Below, piece after piece: positions 53,370 through 62,671 of a stretch of DNA of 64,000 nt. Each line of letters starts with the position of its first letter. Within the stretch, counting starts at the first letter, position 1. The position numbers and the translations under genes were made by a program. Origin of the DNA: Flavobacterium sp. WC2421 (GTDB taxonomy: Bacteria; Bacteroidota; Bacteroidia; Flavobacteriales; Flavobacteriaceae); contig NZ_CP162004.1 of assembly GCF_040822115.1 (NCBI RefSeq), positions 1,116,001-1,180,000 of the forward strand. Reading direction: 5' to 3'. The notes beneath the pieces are model-generated. The model saw only the letters and a list, made by a program, of their open reading frames with translations, was not told the DNA's origin and did not search any database.

Positions 53370-55253
53370 TTATTGAGCTAAAAATAAATAGGTTATGATG
53401 GCACAAATGCCTAATACAAAAACAAACAGATAACGTCCGATACTTCCGTTTTGTATTTTTTTACCTTGAAAACCTATTTCGTTGGTTACTTTTCCTAGAC
53501 CGAAAACTAAAGACGATAAAGTAGTTTCTACATTATCTCTAAAGAATTTTGATAAACCGTTTATTGATTTTACAAATATAGAATCATAGATTTCATCAAC
53601 ATAGTATTTATTATAAAGTACTTTGGCAAATCCAGTAATTTGTGAATCTTCTTCTGGAACGCTATTTTGTTTAATGTATTTGGCGTAAGCAATCCCTATT
53701 CCAACTAATCCACCAATCACAGCAATTAACATCAAAGTGTATTCTGTTGTTCCAAAATGGTGTTCTTCAGTAGCTACTTTTGTAAATAATGGAGCCAAGT
53801 ATTCGTTCAACCAGCTATTTGTAGGTAAACTAATTAATCCGCCTATAGTTGCTAAAATTGCTAGAACAATTAATGGGAACGTGATTAAAGAAGGACTTTC
53901 GTGTAAATGACTTTTTTGTTCAGCCGTACCTCTAAAATCATTAAAGAAAGTAAGGTATAATAAACGGAACATATAGAAAGCTGTCATTAAAGAAGCTAAT
54001 GAAGCGATGAACCACAGTATTTTGTTGTGCTCAAAAGCAACCATCAATATTTCATCTTTCGAGAAAAACCCTGAAAAAGGAGGGATTCCTGAGATGGCTA
54101 ATGAAGAGATTAAGAAAGTAATAAAAGTAATACCCATTACTTTTTTCAATCCACCCATTTTTCTCATGTCTTGTTCGCCATGTAACGCATGTATTACTGA
54201 ACCTGATCCAAGGAACAAACAAGCTTTAAAGAAAGCGTGAGTGATGACGTGGAATACAGCTACTTCGTAAGCTCCTAATCCTAATGCCAAGAACATTAAT
54301 CCTAATTGAGAAACGGTAGAGTAGGCCAGTACTTTTTTAATGTCTGTTTGAACCAAAGCAATAGTTGCAGCTACAAGAGAGGTAACGGCTCCTACAATGG
54401 CAATGATGTTTTGTACATCTGGAGCTAAATCGAAAACGAAATTCAATCTCGTAATCATAAATATACCTGCAGTTACCATCGTTGCAGCATGAATTAATGC
54501 TGATACTGGTGTAGGTCCTGCCATCGCATCTGGTAACCAAGTGTACAATGGAATTTGTGCTGATTTTCCACAAGCTCCTATGAACAATGCAAAAGCAGCG
54601 ATAGAAATCCAATACATATTAAGATCAGTAGCACCTGTAATTGCAGTTTTTAAAGTAGCATAATCTAAAGTAGAAAACATAGATCCAATAATGAATATCC
54701 CGATTAGTAATCCAAGATCTCCAATTCTATTCATGATGAATGCTTTCTTAGCAGCATCATTGAATTCTTGATTTTTATGCCAGAACCCGATAAGAAGGTA
54801 AGAACAAAGTCCAACTCCTTCCCAACCGATGAATAATACCAATAAATTGCTTCCAATTACCAAAGTAATCATGAAGAAGATAAATAAATTCAAATAAGCA
54901 AAATACTTGTGCATGTTCTCGTCATCATGCATATAGCTGATCGAGTACATATGAATCAATGAACCAATACCTGTTACAAAAAGTAACCATAAAATAGATA
55001 ATTGGTCTAAAAGAAAACCAAAGTCTACTTTGAAATTACTAATTTGAATCCAATCAAACAATTGAATCTGGATTGCTTGATGAGTTTGGCTAATCTGCAT
55101 GAAAAAGTACACAGAAGCTGCAAATGAAGTTGCGACAGTTAATGTCCCAAGAATTCCAGAAGCCGATTTACCGATGCTTTTTCCGAAGAAAACATTAAAT
55201 AAAAATCCTATAAAAGGAGCTAGTAATAAGAGTAAAGTTAAACTTGTATCCAT
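53370..55253 (-). CDS. nuoL: NADH-quinone oxidoreductase subunit L
   Basis: A 627-residue subunit, the distal proton pump with the long lateral helix. WEGVGLCSYLLIGFWHKNQEFNDAAKKAFIMNRIGDLGLL near 143-182, IPLYTWLPDAMAGPTPVSALIHAATMVTAGIFMI near 235-268 and DIKKVLAYSTVSQLGLM near 305-321 are diagnostic. Close to E. coli NuoL in length (613). Begins 6 bases after the nuoK stop. Confidence 0.97.
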   Translation of the reverse strand: MDTSLTLLLLLAPFIGFLFNVFFGKSIGKSASGILGTLTVATSFAASVYFFMQISQTHQAIQIQLFDWIQISNFKVDFGFLLDQLSILWLLFVTGIGSLIHMYSISYMHDDENMHKYFAYLNLFIFFMITLVIGSNLLVLFIGWEGVGLCSYLLIGFWHKNQEFNDAAKKAFIMNRIGDLGLLIGIFIIGSMFSTLDYATLKTAITGATDLNMYWISIAAFALFIGACGKSAQIPLYTWLPDAMAGPTPVSALIHAATMVTAGIFMITRLNFVFDLAPDVQNIIAIVGAVTSLVAATIALVQTDIKKVLAYSTVSQLGLMFLALGLGAYEVAVFHVITHAFFKACLFLGSGSVIHALHGEQDMRKMGGLKKVMGITFITFLISSLAISGIPPFSGFFSKDEILMVAFEHNKILWFIASLASLMTAFYMFRLLYLTFFNDFRGTAEQKSHLHESPSLITFPLIVLAILATIGGLISLPTNSWLNEYLAPLFTKVATEEHHFGTTEYTLMLIAVIGGLVGIGIAYAKYIKQNSVPEEDSQITGFAKVLYNKYYVDEIYDSIFVKSINGLSKFFRDNVETTLSSLVFGLGKVTNEIGFQGKKIQNGSIGRYLFVFVLGICAIITYLFLAQ

Positions 55254-55259
55254 TGAAAT

Positions 55260-55580
55260 TTATCCTTTTAAGTTTTTTAAATTATTGATGTCAATTGAAC
55301 CTAAATTTCTAAATATCGAAACTAGTATTGCTAATCCTACAGCAACCTCGGCAGCGGCCACGGCCATAGAGAAAAATACAAAAATTTGTCCTTGTGCATC
55401 TTGATGGTAAGTAGAAAAAGCAACAAACAAAAGATTGACAGCATTAAGCATAATTTCGATTGACATAAATACGATGATGGCATTACGTCTATATAATACT
55501 CCGAAAACTCCAATACTAAAAAGTATCACAGAAAGGAAGATATAGTTTTCGATGCCTATTTCATTTAAAATATTGTTCAT
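55260..55580 (-). CDS. nuoK: NADH-quinone oxidoreductase subunit K
   Basis: A 106-residue subunit with three helices ([62 protein letters not shown]). The buried Glu residues in [10 protein letters not shown] and [10 protein letters not shown] are those needed for proton transfer. The ATG at 55580 is chosen; the frame upstream (to 55625) overlaps nuoJ and is unlike the family. Starts one base after the nuoJ stop. Confidence 0.96.
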   Translation of the reverse strand: MNNILNEIGIENYIFLSVILFSIGVFGVLYRRNAIIVFMSIEIMLNAVNLLFVAFSTYHQDAQGQIFVFFSMAVAAAEVAVGLAILVSIFRNLGSIDINNLKNLKG

Positions 55581-55581
55581 G

Positions 55582-56094
55582 TTATTTCTCTGTTTTTTCT
55601 TTTTTAGACAATAGAACCGTTCCAATCATTGCTACTAAAAGCAAGATAGAGGCAAATTCGAATGGAACCATGTACTCATTCAATAGTACTTTTCCTAAAA
55701 CTTTTATTGATTGGTAATCTTCACCAGTAAAGTCGTATTCACCAGTAATTGGTTTCGAGTTGATGAAAACAGCAAGTAGAACCAAGCAAATCAAACAAAA
55801 GGAAACAATAGCTCCTAAACGAGTGATTCTAGGTTTATGAACTTCATTTTCTTTATTCAAGTTCATTAACATGATCGTGAATAGAAACAAAATCATAATT
55901 GCTCCCGAGTATACTATGATATGAACTACTGCTAGAAACTGTGAGTTCAATAATAAATAATGTCCTGCAATCGAGAAAAAACAAACAACAAGATATAGCG
56001 CACTGTGAATTGGGTTTCTGCTAAAGATTGTCAAAAATGCAGTTGACAATGTGATGGCAGCTAAAACACAAAATATAATAAGTATAGTTGACAT
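55582..56094 (-). CDS. nuoJ: NADH-quinone oxidoreductase subunit J
   Basis: A 170-residue membrane subunit of complex I, five hydrophobic helices including [44 protein letters not shown] and [18 protein letters not shown]. The Y..GA.M.L segment is the conserved pi-bulge helix of NuoJ. Its ATG overlaps the nuoI stop by one base (TAATG on the minus strand), showing tight coupling. Confidence 0.95.
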   Translation of the reverse strand: MSTILIIFCVLAAITLSTAFLTIFSRNPIHSALYLVVCFFSIAGHYLLLNSQFLAVVHIIVYSGAIMILFLFTIMLMNLNKENEVHKPRITRLGAIVSFCLICLVLLAVFINSKPITGEYDFTGEDYQSIKVLGKVLLNEYMVPFEFASILLLVAMIGTVLLSKKEKTEK

Positions 56095-56639
56095 TAGTTG
56101 GCGTTTTTAAGTTGTGCATTTTTCATTGCGATATCTAATGGCATAACCAATTTATCTTTTCCAAAAATAAAATCTTCTCTTTCATAACTGGAAGGAACCA
56201 ATACTTTTGAAGTAGTCAGGTAAATAGCGTCTTTTGGACAAGCTTCCTCACACAAACCACAAAAAATACAACGCAACATATTGATTTCATAAATCGAAGC
56301 ATATTTTTCTTCACGGTACAAATGTTTTTCTTCCGGCTTACGTTCTTCGGCTTTCATGGTAATTGCTTCCGCAGGGCATGATAAAGCGCATAATCCACAA
56401 GCAGTGCAGTTTTCTCTTCCTTGCTCATCGCGTTTCAACATGTGTTGACCACGGTAAACGGGACTCATTTCACGTACTTGTTCTGGATATTGAATCGTAA
56501 CTTTTCTTGTAAATAAATGCTTGATTGTAATCATCAAACCCTTGACAATTGCAACAATGTACATTCTTTCCAAAAAACTCATCTCTTTATTAGAGACTTG
56601 CTTTTTTCTTCCCGATAAGGATATGGCTTCTATTGACAT
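56094..56639 (-). CDS. nuoI: NADH-quinone oxidoreductase subunit I
   Basis: A 181-residue peripheral-arm subunit that holds two 4Fe-4S clusters. CTACGLCALSCPAEAI near 82-97 and CIFCGLCEEACPKDAI near 126-141 are the two cluster motifs. It passes electrons toward NuoB. A basic N-terminus (SLSGRKKQVSNKEM) and a short amphipathic region precede. Unlike the tightly packed rest of the operon it is separated from nuoH by 137 bases that contain hairpin element D. Confidence 0.96.
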   Translation of the reverse strand: MSIEAISLSGRKKQVSNKEMSFLERMYIVAIVKGLMITIKHLFTRKVTIQYPEQVREMSPVYRGQHMLKRDEQGRENCTACGLCALSCPAEAITMKAEERKPEEKHLYREEKYASIYEINMLRCIFCGLCEEACPKDAIYLTTSKVLVPSSYEREDFIFGKDKLVMPLDIAMKNAQLKNAN

Positions 56640-56654
56640 TTTTTTATTTTTTAT

Positions 56655-56765
56655 TTAAAGCTTCTTCCTGCTATTCGTTTCAATCTTTTATCCTGAACTT
56701 GTTTCAGGATCCTGAAACAAGTTCAGGATAAAAGGATTTCCACTGCTATCAGGGCTAGGCGTTTT
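56655..56765 (+). repeat. Hairpin repeat element D (subtype 2), inside the nuo operon
   Basis: 5' arm AGCTTCTTCCTGCTATTCG then TTTCAATCTTTT; 3' arm AAAAGGATTTCCACTGCTAT then CAGGGCTAGGC. The tip is a 50-bp perfect palindrome, 56685-56734, built around CCTGAACTTGTTTCAG and its complement. Lies between nuoI and nuoH. Confidence 0.85.
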
Positions 56766-56776
56766 TTTGATGCTAT

Positions 56777-57832
56777 TTAAAATCCGAAATAAATGGCGAT
56801 TTGATCTCTCAAAATCACAATTCCAGTGATTATAATATTGATGATTGATAACGGAATTAATACTCTCCAACCTAAATGCATCAATTGATCGTATCTAAAT
56901 CTTGGAATAGTCCATCTTACCCACATGTAAAAGAAGATGAAGAAACATATTTTTCCAAATAAAACTCCAATTCCTATTACGTTAGCAATATTCACTCCCC
57001 AGTGTTCTACTGCCCAAGCCATTCCTGGATAGTTGTAAGCTCCAAAGAACAAAACAGCTATAATGGTAGAAGAAATAAACATATTTGCATATTCAGCAAA
57101 TAGGTAGAATCCCATTTTCATAGAGGAATATTCCGTATGGTATCCACCAATCAATTCACTTTCGCATTCCGCTAAGTCAAATGGTGTTCTATTTGTTTCA
57201 GCAAAAGCACAAATTAAGAATATGAAAAATGATAATGGTTGGTAAAATACATTCCAGTGCATTCCGGGTTGTTGCGCAGCAATTTCTCTCAAACTCAATG
57301 TTCCTGTCATCATCAACAAAGCAATAATAGACAATCCCATAGCAACTTCATAAGAAATCATTTGTGATGCAGCACGAACCGCTCCCATCAAAGAGAATTT
57401 ATTATTAGATGCCCATCCACCAATCATGATTCCGTAAACTCCCACTGACATTACACCAAATACATATAATAAGGCTACATCAATATCAGTCGCTTGTAAA
57501 ATAATGTCTCTACCAAAAAGGTGAAACTTATCTCCCCAAGGAATTACTGCGCTGGTCATCAAAGCAGTACTCATAGCAATTGCTGGCCCTACGAAGAATA
57601 AAAATCTATTTTTTGTGTCAGGTTCAAATTCTTCTTTCGAGAATAATTTTAAACCATCAGCTAACGGTTGAAGAATTCCACCTTTACCAGCTCTATTTGG
57701 TCCAATTCTATCTTGAAGCCAAGCTGCTACTTTACGTTCAGCAAGCGTAGAATACATCGCCATTACCATTGTAATTGCAAAAACAACTAAGATGATGACA
57801 CTTTTTTCTATAATTATAGTACTATCGATCAT
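56777..57832 (-). CDS. nuoH: NADH-quinone oxidoreductase subunit H
   Basis: A 351-residue membrane subunit that forms the quinone chamber with NuoB and NuoD. [22 protein letters not shown] near 27-48, [31 protein letters not shown] near 210-242 (acidic loop with conserved Glu) and [24 protein letters not shown] near 308-332 are diagnostic. Eight helices; normal length. Begins 3 bases after the nuoG stop. Downstream is the gap with element D. Confidence 0.97.
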   Translation of the reverse strand: [351 protein letters not shown]

Positions 57833-57835
57833 AGG

Positions 57836-58885
57836 TTAAAGATTTCCGTGATTAAATTTTTCTTGATCTTCTTTATCCAATGGGATAGCAGGCATGCTTA
57901 TCTTTTTACGATCTTGTTCTCTACCTTTTAGAATTCCTTCTTCGGTAGCAATCGTTACTGTGTCTAGTTTTTGTGTGTAATTGTTTTGATTGATAACCGA
58001 ATCTTTATCAAATTCTCTTGGTCCTTCAATAACCCAGTCCGCTGGATCTTTGTGGTCAAAACGACATTCATTACAAATGAATTCTTCTACTTCATGGTAC
58101 ACATCTTTACGACCTGTAACTCTTTGAATTTCGTCACCAAACATCCAAACCGTAGTTTTTCCACAACATCCTGGAGTAGTACACTCTCTGTGTGCATCGT
58201 AGGGTTTGTTGAACCAAACTCTTGATTTGAAACGGAATGTTTTGTCAGTTAATGCACCTACTGGACATACATCGATCATATTTCCAGAGAATTCATTGTC
58301 AATTGCTTTGGAAATACAAGTAGAAATATTCGAATGATCTCCTCTGTCCATAACTCCATGTACACGATTGTCTGTCAATTGATCAGCAACCATTACACAA
58401 CGGTAACAAAGGATACAACGGTTCATATGTAATTGAATATTTGGACCTATATTTTCTGGTTCGAATGTTCTTTTTTCTTCTATGAAACGGCTTTTTGATT
58501 TTCCGTGTTCAAAACTTAAATCTTGTAAATCGCATTCTCCCGCTTGGTCACAAACTGGACAATCTAAAGGGTGATTGATCAATAAAAATTCAGTTACAGA
58601 TTGTCTCGCTTCTCTTACTCTATCTGAAGATTTGCTGTTTACTTCCATACCATCCATGCATCCTGTTACACAAGAAGCCATCAATTTTGGCATAGGTCTT
58701 GGATCTGCTTCACTACCTTTAGCTACTTCCACTAAACAACAACGGCATTTTCCACCGCTTCCTTTTAGTTTAGAATAATAGCACATCGCTGGGGGAACAG
58801 ATTCACCACCAATCATACGTGCTGCTTGCAGGATAGTTGTTCCTGGTTCTACTTCTATGCTTTGACCGTCTATTGTTACTTTCAT
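57836..58885 (-). CDS. nuoG: NADH-quinone oxidoreductase subunit G, short form
   Basis: A 349-residue iron-sulphur subunit. N-terminal 2Fe-2S ferredoxin part (CYYSKLKGSGGKCRCCLVEVAKGS), then the DHPLDCPVCDQAGECDLQD segment with His/Cys ligands, and CILCYRCVMVADQL ... CPVGALTD for further 4Fe-4S clusters. After about 240 the protein has CTTPGCCGKTTVWMFGD and CNECRF and then ends. The large molybdopterin-oxidoreductase-like domain of E. coli NuoG (about 900 residues) is absent. The stop is followed normally by nuoH, so this is a lineage-specific short NuoG rather than a frameshift. Eighty-six bases with heptad repeats separate it from nuoF. Confidence 0.93.
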   Translation of the reverse strand: MKVTIDGQSIEVEPGTTILQAARMIGGESVPPAMCYYSKLKGSGGKCRCCLVEVAKGSEADPRPMPKLMASCVTGCMDGMEVNSKSSDRVREARQSVTEFLLINHPLDCPVCDQAGECDLQDLSFEHGKSKSRFIEEKRTFEPENIGPNIQLHMNRCILCYRCVMVADQLTDNRVHGVMDRGDHSNISTCISKAIDNEFSGNMIDVCPVGALTDKTFRFKSRVWFNKPYDAHRECTTPGCCGKTTVWMFGDEIQRVTGRKDVYHEVEEFICNECRFDHKDPADWVIEGPREFDKDSVINQNNYTQKLDTVTIATEEGILKGREQDRKKISMPAIPLDKEDQEKFNHGNL

Positions 58886-58971
58886 TTCTTACTTTTGTTT
58901 TTTTAGTTTAAAGTTTAAAGTTTCAGGTTGTTACACTTGAAACTAAAAAAAACTTGAAACTTGAAACTATT
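58886..58971 (-). repeat. Heptad-repeat spacer between nuoF and nuoG
   Basis: On the minus strand AGTTTCAAGTTTCAAG and AGTTTCAAG occur in near-tandem, then CTGAAACTTTAAACTTTAAACT as an inverted counterpart. Same design as the sdhA-sdhB spacer with a different heptad. Confidence 0.65.
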
Positions 58972-60339
58972 TTAAACTGTTTGTTTTGTTACTAAGTGCT
59001 TTACTTGAGCAAATGGTTCTTCTACAAAGTGATTTCTATTTTTTATTTTTTCTGGGAAACGAACATGGTATTCAAATTCATCTCTAAAATGACGAATAGC
59101 TGCTGCTACTGGCCATGAAGCAGCATCTCCAAGTGGGCAAATCGTGTTACCTTCAATTTTACTTTGAATACTCCAAAGCAAATCAATATCTTCTTCACGA
59201 CCTTGTCCGTTTTCAATACGCCACAATACTTTTTCTAACCAGCCTGTTCCTTCACGACAAGGGGAACATTGTCCACAGCTTTCATGGTGGTAAAAACGAG
59301 CAAAGTTCCAAGTGTTTCGTACAACACAAGAAGTGTCATTGTAAACGATAAATCCTCCAGAACCTAGCATTGATCCTGTTGCAAATCCTCCATCACTTAA
59401 AGACTCATACGTCATCAAACGATCATCACCGTTTGCTGTTTTATAAATTAAATCAGCAGGTAAAATGGGTACAGATGATCCTCCAGGTACTAAAGCTTTC
59501 AAAGGTCTATCAGAACTCATTCCGCCAAGATATTCGTCAGAATTCATAAATTCATAAACAGATAAGCCCAATTCAATTTCATAAACACCAGGGTTTTTTA
59601 CATGTCCTGAAGCAGAAATTAATTTAGTTCCAGTAGATCTTCCAATCCCTATTTTGGCATATTCATCACCTGAATTGTTTACAATCCATGGCACTGAAGC
59701 AATTGTTTCTACATTATTTACCACAGTAGGATTTGCCCACAATCCAGAAACTGCTGGAAATGGTGGCTTGATACGAGGATTTCCTCTTTTTCCTTCTAAT
59801 GATTCAATTAATGCAGTCTCTTCACCACAGATGTAAGCACCAGCCCCACAGTGAACGTAAAGTTCTAAGTCGTAACCTGTACCTAATATATTTTTTCCTA
59901 ACCAACCGGCTGCTTTCGCCTCGGCAATGGCTCTTTCTAATATTTTATAAACCCACATGTATTCTCCACGAATGTAGATATACGATAGGTTTGCACCCAA
60001 TGCAAAACTAGAAGTAATCATTCCTTCGATCAATAAATGAGGAATAAATTCCATCAAATAACGGTCTTTGAAAGTTCCTGGTTCTGATTCATCGGCATTA
60101 CAAACTAAATGTCTTGGTTTTCCTGATTTTTTATCAATAAAACTCCATTTCATTCCAGCAGGGAATCCAGCACCACCACGACCACGAAGTCCTGATTTTT
60201 TTACTTCTTCAACAACTTCGTCAGGAGTCATTGCTTTCATTGCTTTCTCTACAGATGCGTAGCCACCTTCTTTACGATATACTTCGTAAGTTTTGATTCC
60301 GGGAACGTTTATTTTATCTAATAATATTTTTTTTGACAT
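58972..60339 (-). CDS. nuoF: NADH-quinone oxidoreductase subunit F
   Basis: A 455-residue NADH-binding flavoprotein. SGLRGRGGAGFPAGMKWSF near 49-67 (FMN site), ICGEETALIESLEGKRGNPRIKPPFPAVSGLW near 169-200 (NADH region) and ESCGQCSPCREGTGW near 344-358 (N3 4Fe-4S cluster). Accepts a hydride from NADH and passes electrons to NuoE and NuoG. One base after the nuoE stop. Normal length. Confidence 0.98.
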   Translation of the reverse strand: MSKKILLDKINVPGIKTYEVYRKEGGYASVEKAMKAMTPDEVVEEVKKSGLRGRGGAGFPAGMKWSFIDKKSGKPRHLVCNADESEPGTFKDRYLMEFIPHLLIEGMITSSFALGANLSYIYIRGEYMWVYKILERAIAEAKAAGWLGKNILGTGYDLELYVHCGAGAYICGEETALIESLEGKRGNPRIKPPFPAVSGLWANPTVVNNVETIASVPWIVNNSGDEYAKIGIGRSTGTKLISASGHVKNPGVYEIELGLSVYEFMNSDEYLGGMSSDRPLKALVPGGSSVPILPADLIYKTANGDDRLMTYESLSDGGFATGSMLGSGGFIVYNDTSCVVRNTWNFARFYHHESCGQCSPCREGTGWLEKVLWRIENGQGREEDIDLLWSIQSKIEGNTICPLGDAASWPVAAAIRHFRDEFEYHVRFPEKIKNRNHFVEEPFAQVKHLVTKQTV

Positions 60340-60340
60340 C

Positions 60341-60871
60341 TTATTTATCGTGTAATATTATTTTATTATCTCTACAATCAGCGATTAACTGATCAATTTT
60401 GTCTTCGGTAAGGTTTTCTTTGTAAAAATCACCCAATTGCATCATTGGTGCGTATCCACAAGCACCTAGACATTCAACTCCTTTTACTTCAAATAGACCG
60501 TCAGCAGTGGTTTCACCTATTTTAACGCCCAATTTTTCACAAGTATAGTCCATCAAATCTTCAGTTCCTTTTAAACAACAAGGAGAAGTTTGACAAAATT
60601 CAAACATATATTTTCCAATAGGTTTTTGATTGTACATGGAGTAGAACGAAACTACTTCATAGACTTCAATTGGTAGAATTTGAATAATTTCAGCGACTTT
60701 GTCCATTAGTTCTGTGCTAAGCCAATTTTCATGAGCATCTTGCACTTCGTGTAGAACGGGTAATAAAGCTGATTTTCGTTTGTCTGCGGGATAATGACTA
60801 ATTAATTCATTGATGCGATTCATCAACTCGTCAGTCATATTTATTTCTTGTTTGTAAGGGGTACATTTCAT
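60341..60871 (-). CDS. nuoE: NADH-quinone oxidoreductase subunit E
   Basis: A 176-residue thioredoxin-like 2Fe-2S subunit. Cys ligands in FEFCQTSPCCLKGTEDL near 92-108 and VECLGACGYAPMMQLGD near 131-147. The start at 60871 gives MKCTPYKQEINMTDEL; ATG at 60838 (MTDEL) is possible, but the longer form fits what I recall of Flavobacterium relatives and still lies 3 bases from the nuoD stop. Confidence 0.94.
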   Translation of the reverse strand: MKCTPYKQEINMTDELMNRINELISHYPADKRKSALLPVLHEVQDAHENWLSTELMDKVAEIIQILPIEVYEVVSFYSMYNQKPIGKYMFEFCQTSPCCLKGTEDLMDYTCEKLGVKIGETTADGLFEVKGVECLGACGYAPMMQLGDFYKENLTEDKIDQLIADCRDNKIILHDK

Positions 60872-60874
60872 AAT

Positions 60875-62113
60875 TTATGCGTCTAATTCTCCTGCGATTA
60901 CATTTAAACTTGATAAAATAACAATCGCATCTGATAGTAATGAACCTTTTATCATATCTGGATAGGCTTGGTAATAAATAAAACAAGGTCTTCTAAAATG
61001 CAATCTATAAGGAGTACGACTTCCGTCTGTTACTAAATAAAAACCTAGTTCCCCATTTCCACCTTCAACAGGATGATATATTTCTGCCACTGGAATAGGA
61101 ACTTCTCCCATTACAATTTTGAAATGATAGATTAATGACTCCATATTAGTGTATACATCTTCTTTTGGAGGAAGATAATAGTCTGGAACATCTGCATGAA
61201 AATCATTTCCTTCTGGCATTTTTGCTAATGCTTGACGAATGATACTTAAGCTTTCCCAAACTTCGGCATTACGAACGCAAAAACGATCGTAAGTATCTCC
61301 TGATTTTCCAACAGGAATTACAAAGTCAAAATCTTCATAAGAGCTATATGGTTGTGCAACACGTACATCATAATCAACACCTGCAGCACGTAAGTTAGGA
61401 CCTGTGAAGCCATAAGCCATAGCTTGTTCAGCAGAAATTGCACCTACATTAACTGTTCTATCAATAAAAATCCTGTTTCTTTCGAATAGGTTTTCAAATT
61501 CTTTCCAAGCTGCTGGAAACTCTTCTAAAAAAACATCTAATTTTCTAAAAGCTTCTGGTGACCAATCTCTTTCGAAACCACCAATTCTTCCCATATTAGT
61601 TGTCAATCGAGCTCCACAAATTTCTTCGTAGATTTCGTATACTTTTTCTCTAAATTGAAATACATAAAGGAAACCAGTATAAGCTCCTGTATCTACTCCT
61701 AAAATAGAGTTGCAAATAATATGATCTGTAATTCTGGCTAACTCCATTACAATTACTCTTAAATATTGTGCACGCTTCGGTACTTCAATATCCAGTAGTT
61801 TTTCCAAAGTCATCCACCATCCCATATTGTTAATAGGAGACGAGCAATAATTCATTCGGTCTGTAAGTGGTGTAATTTGGTAAAAAGGACGGTTTTCAGC
61901 TATTTTTTCAAAAGCTCTATGAATATAACCAATAGTAGGTTCCGCTTCTAAAATTCGCTCCCCATCCATCAACAAAATGTTTTGAAAAATTCCGTGCGTA
62001 GCGGGGTGAGTAGGACCTAAATTTAGAATTGAAAGCTCGCTTCCATCTTCGTTTAGCTTCTCTTTTATTATTTTAGCATATCGATGCTCTGGTGGTAATA
62101 ATAGTTCTGACAT
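60875..62113 (-). CDS. nuoD: NADH-quinone oxidoreductase subunit D
   Basis: A 412-residue quinone-binding subunit, related to NiFe-hydrogenase large subunits. LGPTHPATHGIFQNILLMDGERILEAEPTIGYIHRAFEK near 32-70 carries the quinone-head His residues; GARLTTNMGRIGGFERD and FTGPNLRAAGVDYDVR are also diagnostic. NuoC is a separate gene, not fused as in E. coli. Thirty-two bases separate it from nuoC. Confidence 0.97.
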   Translation of the reverse strand: MSELLLPPEHRYAKIIKEKLNEDGSELSILNLGPTHPATHGIFQNILLMDGERILEAEPTIGYIHRAFEKIAENRPFYQITPLTDRMNYCSSPINNMGWWMTLEKLLDIEVPKRAQYLRVIVMELARITDHIICNSILGVDTGAYTGFLYVFQFREKVYEIYEEICGARLTTNMGRIGGFERDWSPEAFRKLDVFLEEFPAAWKEFENLFERNRIFIDRTVNVGAISAEQAMAYGFTGPNLRAAGVDYDVRVAQPYSSYEDFDFVIPVGKSGDTYDRFCVRNAEVWESLSIIRQALAKMPEGNDFHADVPDYYLPPKEDVYTNMESLIYHFKIVMGEVPIPVAEIYHPVEGGNGELGFYLVTDGSRTPYRLHFRRPCFIYYQAYPDMIKGSLLSDAIVILSSLNVIAGELDA

Positions 62114-62145
62114 TTATAGAATGTGAAAAATTATATATTCTGTTT

Positions 62146-62667
62146 TTAGCAATTGTCTATTGTTCTACCGAAAAAACGGTCGTCTTTATCGGTTCTTCCG
62201 CCGTCTTCCATTGGGAACTCTTTTCGCATTGGAAAAGAAATCATCTCATCCATATTTAAAATACGTTTCAATTGAGGGTGACCAATAAAGTTAACTCCAT
62301 AAAAATCATACGTTTCTCTTTCCATCCAATTGGAGCTTAAGAAAATGTTTGATATTGTTTTTATTTCTGGTTTTTCACCATTAATAAAGGCCTTAATTTT
62401 TATGCGTTTGTTTTCGTACCAATTGTGCATATGATATACAATTGCAAACTGTCTGTCTACTTCGTTATCTGGATAATGAATACCACATAAATCAGTTAAA
62501 AAGTGAAAACGCAATATAGGGTCATTTTTCAAAAAAAGGATCACTGCCGTTATTTTGTCGGAAGCTACTTCTAATGAAAACACATCTCTTTCTTGATTAA
62601 AATTGAAGACCGTAGCACCAAATGTCTCTGTCAATTTATCCTGAATTTCTATTGTTTCTAAAGCCAT
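62146..62667 (-). CDS. nuoC: NADH-quinone oxidoreductase subunit C
   Basis: A 173-residue hydrophilic subunit that binds NuoD and NuoI. FHFLTDLCGIHYPDNE near 54-69, and the signature SSNWMERETYDFYGVNFIGHPQLKRILN near 111-138 with ERETYD typical of the 30-kDa subunit family. Separate from NuoD. Four bases after nuoB. Confidence 0.96.
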   Translation of the reverse strand: MALETIEIQDKLTETFGATVFNFNQERDVFSLEVASDKITAVILFLKNDPILRFHFLTDLCGIHYPDNEVDRQFAIVYHMHNWYENKRIKIKAFINGEKPEIKTISNIFLSSNWMERETYDFYGVNFIGHPQLKRILNMDEMISFPMRKEFPMEDGGRTDKDDRFFGRTIDNC

Positions 62668-62671
62668 TTTG

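Noticed and set aside
57836..58885. NuoG as a frameshifted pseudogene
   Set aside because: The stop is followed 3 bases later by nuoH, there is no trace of further NuoG sequence, and short NuoG is known in this phylum.
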